From contig CANPDU010000010.1 of NCBI GenBank assembly GCA_947573135.1, positions 1-64,000 of the forward strand: a stretch of DNA of 64,000 nt, written 5' to 3'. This document shows, piece by piece, positions 61,842 to 64,000 of the stretch. This stretch comes from an uncultured Bacteroidales bacterium. GTDB taxonomy: Bacteria > Bacteroidota > Bacteroidia > Bacteroidales > Muribaculaceae. Made by a program: the position numbers and the translations under genes. The notes beneath the pieces are model-generated. The model was not told where the DNA came from. It saw only the letters and a program-made list of their open reading frames with translations, and searched no databases. Within the stretch, counting starts at the first letter, position 1. Every line of letters starts with the position of its first letter.

Positions 61842-64000
61842 TGCGTCGGACGCTGTCCCTTAATATTATCTCTTTGGTGATCGTTGTTATTGCGGCGGCA
61901 TTTATGTCGTCATGCAGCAGTAAGAAGAATACGGCTGCCCGGCGTCAGTACACCGCTTTTATCACCCGTTATAATGTCTATTACAACGGCGACACTCATT
62001 TCAAGGAGACTCTCGACGACATGGAAAATAAATACGAGGATGATTATTCGTCCCGTTTGCTTTTCATGCACCCCGTCGAGGCTAAGGGCGACGCGACGGC
62101 TCCCCAGCCGACAGGCGACTTTACTCGTTCGATTGAGAAAGCCCAGAAAGCCATCCAGCTTCGCTCGATCAAGCAGCGTCCGGCACGTAAACCCGGCAAA
62201 AGCCGCGATGAGGCTTATAAGGCCTGGATGAAGCGCGACGAGTATAACCCGTTCCTTCATAACGCATGGATGCTTATGGGCCGGAGCCAGTATTTCAACG
62301 GCGATTTTCTCGGAGCGGCATCGACTTTTTTCTATATCAGCCGCCATTTTACCTGGCTGCCCAACACCGTCACCGAGGCTAAGCTATGGCAGGCGAGGAG
62401 CTATGTGTCGCTTGGATGGCTTTTCGAGGCCGAGATGATTTTGACTCGGATCAAACCCGAGACTTTGGTCAACAAGGAGCTTCGTGGCCTTTATGATTTC
62501 ACGATGGCCGACTGGCGTTTGAAAAGTGACGATTTCGAGGGGGCCGTTCCTTATCTCCTCGGTGCGATCAAGGCCGACAGCGGAGCACAGCGCACTCGCC
62601 TTTATTTCCTGCTCGGACAGATCTATGCCCGTCTCGGCCGTAAGCGCGAGGCTTATGAGGCCTACAAAAAAGCCGGCAGCGGAGCTTCGACAAGCTACCG
62701 CACTAAATTCAACGCCCGCATCAAGCAGAGCGAGGTCTACGACGGCGCCGATATCACCCCCGAAGTAAAGGCGCTCAAACGTATGACCCGTTACGACCGC
62801 AATAAGGAGTATCTCGATCAGATCTACTATGCCGTCGGCAATCTTTATCTTTCGCGAGGCGACACGACTCAGGCTATCGAAAACTATCGACTCGCGGTTG
62901 AGAAAAGCAACCGTTCGGGCATCGATAAGGCGATAACGCAGATTCGTCTTGGCGGCCTTTACTTTGATCGTGGCGAGTATGAGCAGGCTCAGCCGTGCTA
63001 TGCCGAGGCTGTCCCGTTGCTGCCTAAGACCTATCCCGATTATACTTCATTGGTCCGCCGTAGCGACGTCCTCGACGAATTGGCACTTTATTCCCAGAAT
63101 GTTACCTTGCAGGACTCTTTGCTCCGTCTGAGCCGCATGACTCCCGAGCAGCAGCTTGAGGTCGTCAATAAGATAATCGAGCAGCTCAAGAAGAAAGAGA
63201 AGGAAGAGGCCGAGGCGGCGGCCAGAGAAGAGTATCTCGCGGCACGTGCGGCCGAGGGGAGCACATTGAACTCAAATGTCAAAGCTCCAAACTCGTTCAA
63301 TATCAATTCCGACAATTCGTGGTACTTTTATAATACAGCGACACGCAACGCCGGACGCTCTGAGTTTCAGCGTCGCTGGGGGTCGCGAAAACTCGAGGAC
63401 GACTGGCGTAGGCGCAACAAAGCTTCTTTCAACCTTGATACAGGTGAGAGCGACGATGACGCCGACGGCTCTGAGAACGATGATGACTCGGCTGACGCCG
63501 AAAATGTCGATGACGCCCGCAACGCTGAGCCGGCCAAAGTCGATGATCCGCATTATCCCGAATATTACCTCGCTCAGATCCCGAAGGATGATGCCGAGCG
63601 TGCGACGGCCAACGATATTATTCAGGAAGGACTCTTCAACATGGGCGTAATTCTTAAGGACAAACTTGAGGACTTCAGAGCTGCCGAACGCGAGTTCGAC
63701 CGTCTCCTCGCAGATTATCCCGATAATATTTATCGCCTCGATGTCTATTACAACCTCTACCTTATGTATATGCGCTCAGGCGATCCCGCTGCTGCCGAGC
63801 GTTACCGTCAGCTCATCCTCTCTGATTTCCCGGATTCGAAGTATGGCATTGCCATGCGTGATCCGGCTTATATCGACAATCTCCGTAAAATGGATCAACG
63901 TCAGCAGACTCTTTACGATCAGGCTTACGACGCATATCTCAACAACCGTAACAAAGAGGTTCACGAGGCTGCCGCTCTTATGGCCGAGCAGTTCCCCATG
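61838..64000 (+). CDS. porW: Type IX secretion lipoprotein PorW/SprE (3' end missing)
   Basis: Frame open from the ATGA overlap with the PgpH-like gene to the window end, 721 residues and no stop. It has a lipobox MSSC and then the PorW/SprE opening (CSSKKNTAARRQYTAF, TRYNVYYNGDTHFKE). TPR repeats follow from about residue 130 to 420 and again after 590. An acidic Asp/Glu/Ser/Asn-rich linker (about residues 535-570) separates them, which I do not know from other members. PorW links the PorM/N motor and the outer-membrane translocon in gliding and type IX secretion. The C-terminal part lies outside the window. Confidence 0.88.
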   Translation, partial: MMRRTLSLNIISLVIVVIAAAFMSSCSSKKNTAARRQYTAFITRYNVYYNGDTHFKETLDDMENKYEDDYSSRLLFMHPVEAKGDATAPQPTGDFTRSIEKAQKAIQLRSIKQRPARKPGKSRDEAYKAWMKRDEYNPFLHNAWMLMGRSQYFNGDFLGAASTFFYISRHFTWLPNTVTEAKLWQARSYVSLGWLFEAEMILTRIKPETLVNKELRGLYDFTMADWRLKSDDFEGAVPYLLGAIKADSGAQRTRLYFLLGQIYARLGRKREAYEAYKKAGSGASTSYRTKFNARIKQSEVYDGADITPEVKALKRMTRYDRNKEYLDQIYYAVGNLYLSRGDTTQAIENYRLAVEKSNRSGIDKAITQIRLGGLYFDRGEYEQAQPCYAEAVPLLPKTYPDYTSLVRRSDVLDELALYSQNVTLQDSLLRLSRMTPEQQLEVVNKIIEQLKKKEKEEAEAAAREEYLAARAAEGSTLNSNVKAPNSFNINSDNSWYFYNTATRNAGRSEFQRRWGSRKLEDDWRRRNKASFNLDTGESDDDADGSENDDDSADAENVDDARNAEPAKVDDPHYPEYYLAQIPKDDAERATANDIIQEGLFNMGVILKDKLEDFRAAEREFDRLLADYPDNIYRLDVYYNLYLMYMRSGDPAAAERYRQLILSDFPDSKYGIAMRDPAYIDNLRKMDQRQQTLYDQAYDAYLNNRNKEVHEAAALMAEQFPM

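Overview
The window looks like chromosome of a gut-type Bacteroidales bacterium, plausibly near Muribaculaceae (family placement is inference). The signs are two SusC/SusD polysaccharide utilization loci (PULs), a hybrid two-component regulator, type IX secretion genes (porU, porV, porW), BACON domains, many lipoproteins with short N-terminal lipoboxes, and promoters of the Bacteroidetes type (TTTG near -33, TAnnTTTG near -7). By eye the base composition is close to balanced; the MNT/HepT pair is clearly more AT-rich. No rRNA, CRISPR array, intact insertion sequence or prophage was found.

Region 1 (about 1-19241): PUL1, on the minus strand, runs carboxylesterase, SusC, SusD, a lipoprotein fused to an esterase, a second esterase, an esterase with an N-terminal E-set domain, and two GH3 glycosidases. 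A divergent hybrid two-component regulator (HTCS) follows. There are four esterases and two exo-acting GH3 enzymes but no endo-glycanase, which suggests import and trimming of acylated (for example feruloylated) glycosides or oligosaccharides.

Region 2 (about 19242-32000): a plus-strand envelope operon (DUF4199, GT2, two uncharacterised envelope proteins, SDR), then acpP-fabF, truA and speA on minus, a strongly expressed-looking OmpA-motif/TPR lipoprotein, a B3/B4-domain protein coupled to a Sua5/YrdC/YciO protein, and an acyltransferase-like protein.

Region 3 (about 32000-43000): PUL2 on minus, in the order GH16 laminarinase with two BACON domains, SusC, SusD, a glycan-binding lipoprotein with two tandem CBM-like modules, and GH5. 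A DUF6377-type membrane regulator lies upstream. The predicted substrate is a beta-1,3-containing glucan.

Region 4 (about 43000-51400): cysE-cysK; a NamZ-type muramidase with a sodium:solute symporter and a WYL regulator (likely peptidoglycan MurNAc salvage); tRNA-Ala; an MNT/HepT toxin-antitoxin pair directly behind that tRNA; a PepSY-like lipoprotein; tRNA-Gln; and a HAD phosphatase.

Region 5 (about 51400-64000): a minus-strand operon GH25 - porU - porV - ispF, then on plus a bifunctional Rel (p)ppGpp enzyme, a PgpH-like 7TM-HD phosphodiesterase and a PorW/SprE lipoprotein cut by the window end. This joins type IX secretion, cell-wall hydrolysis and second-messenger turnover in about 12 kb.
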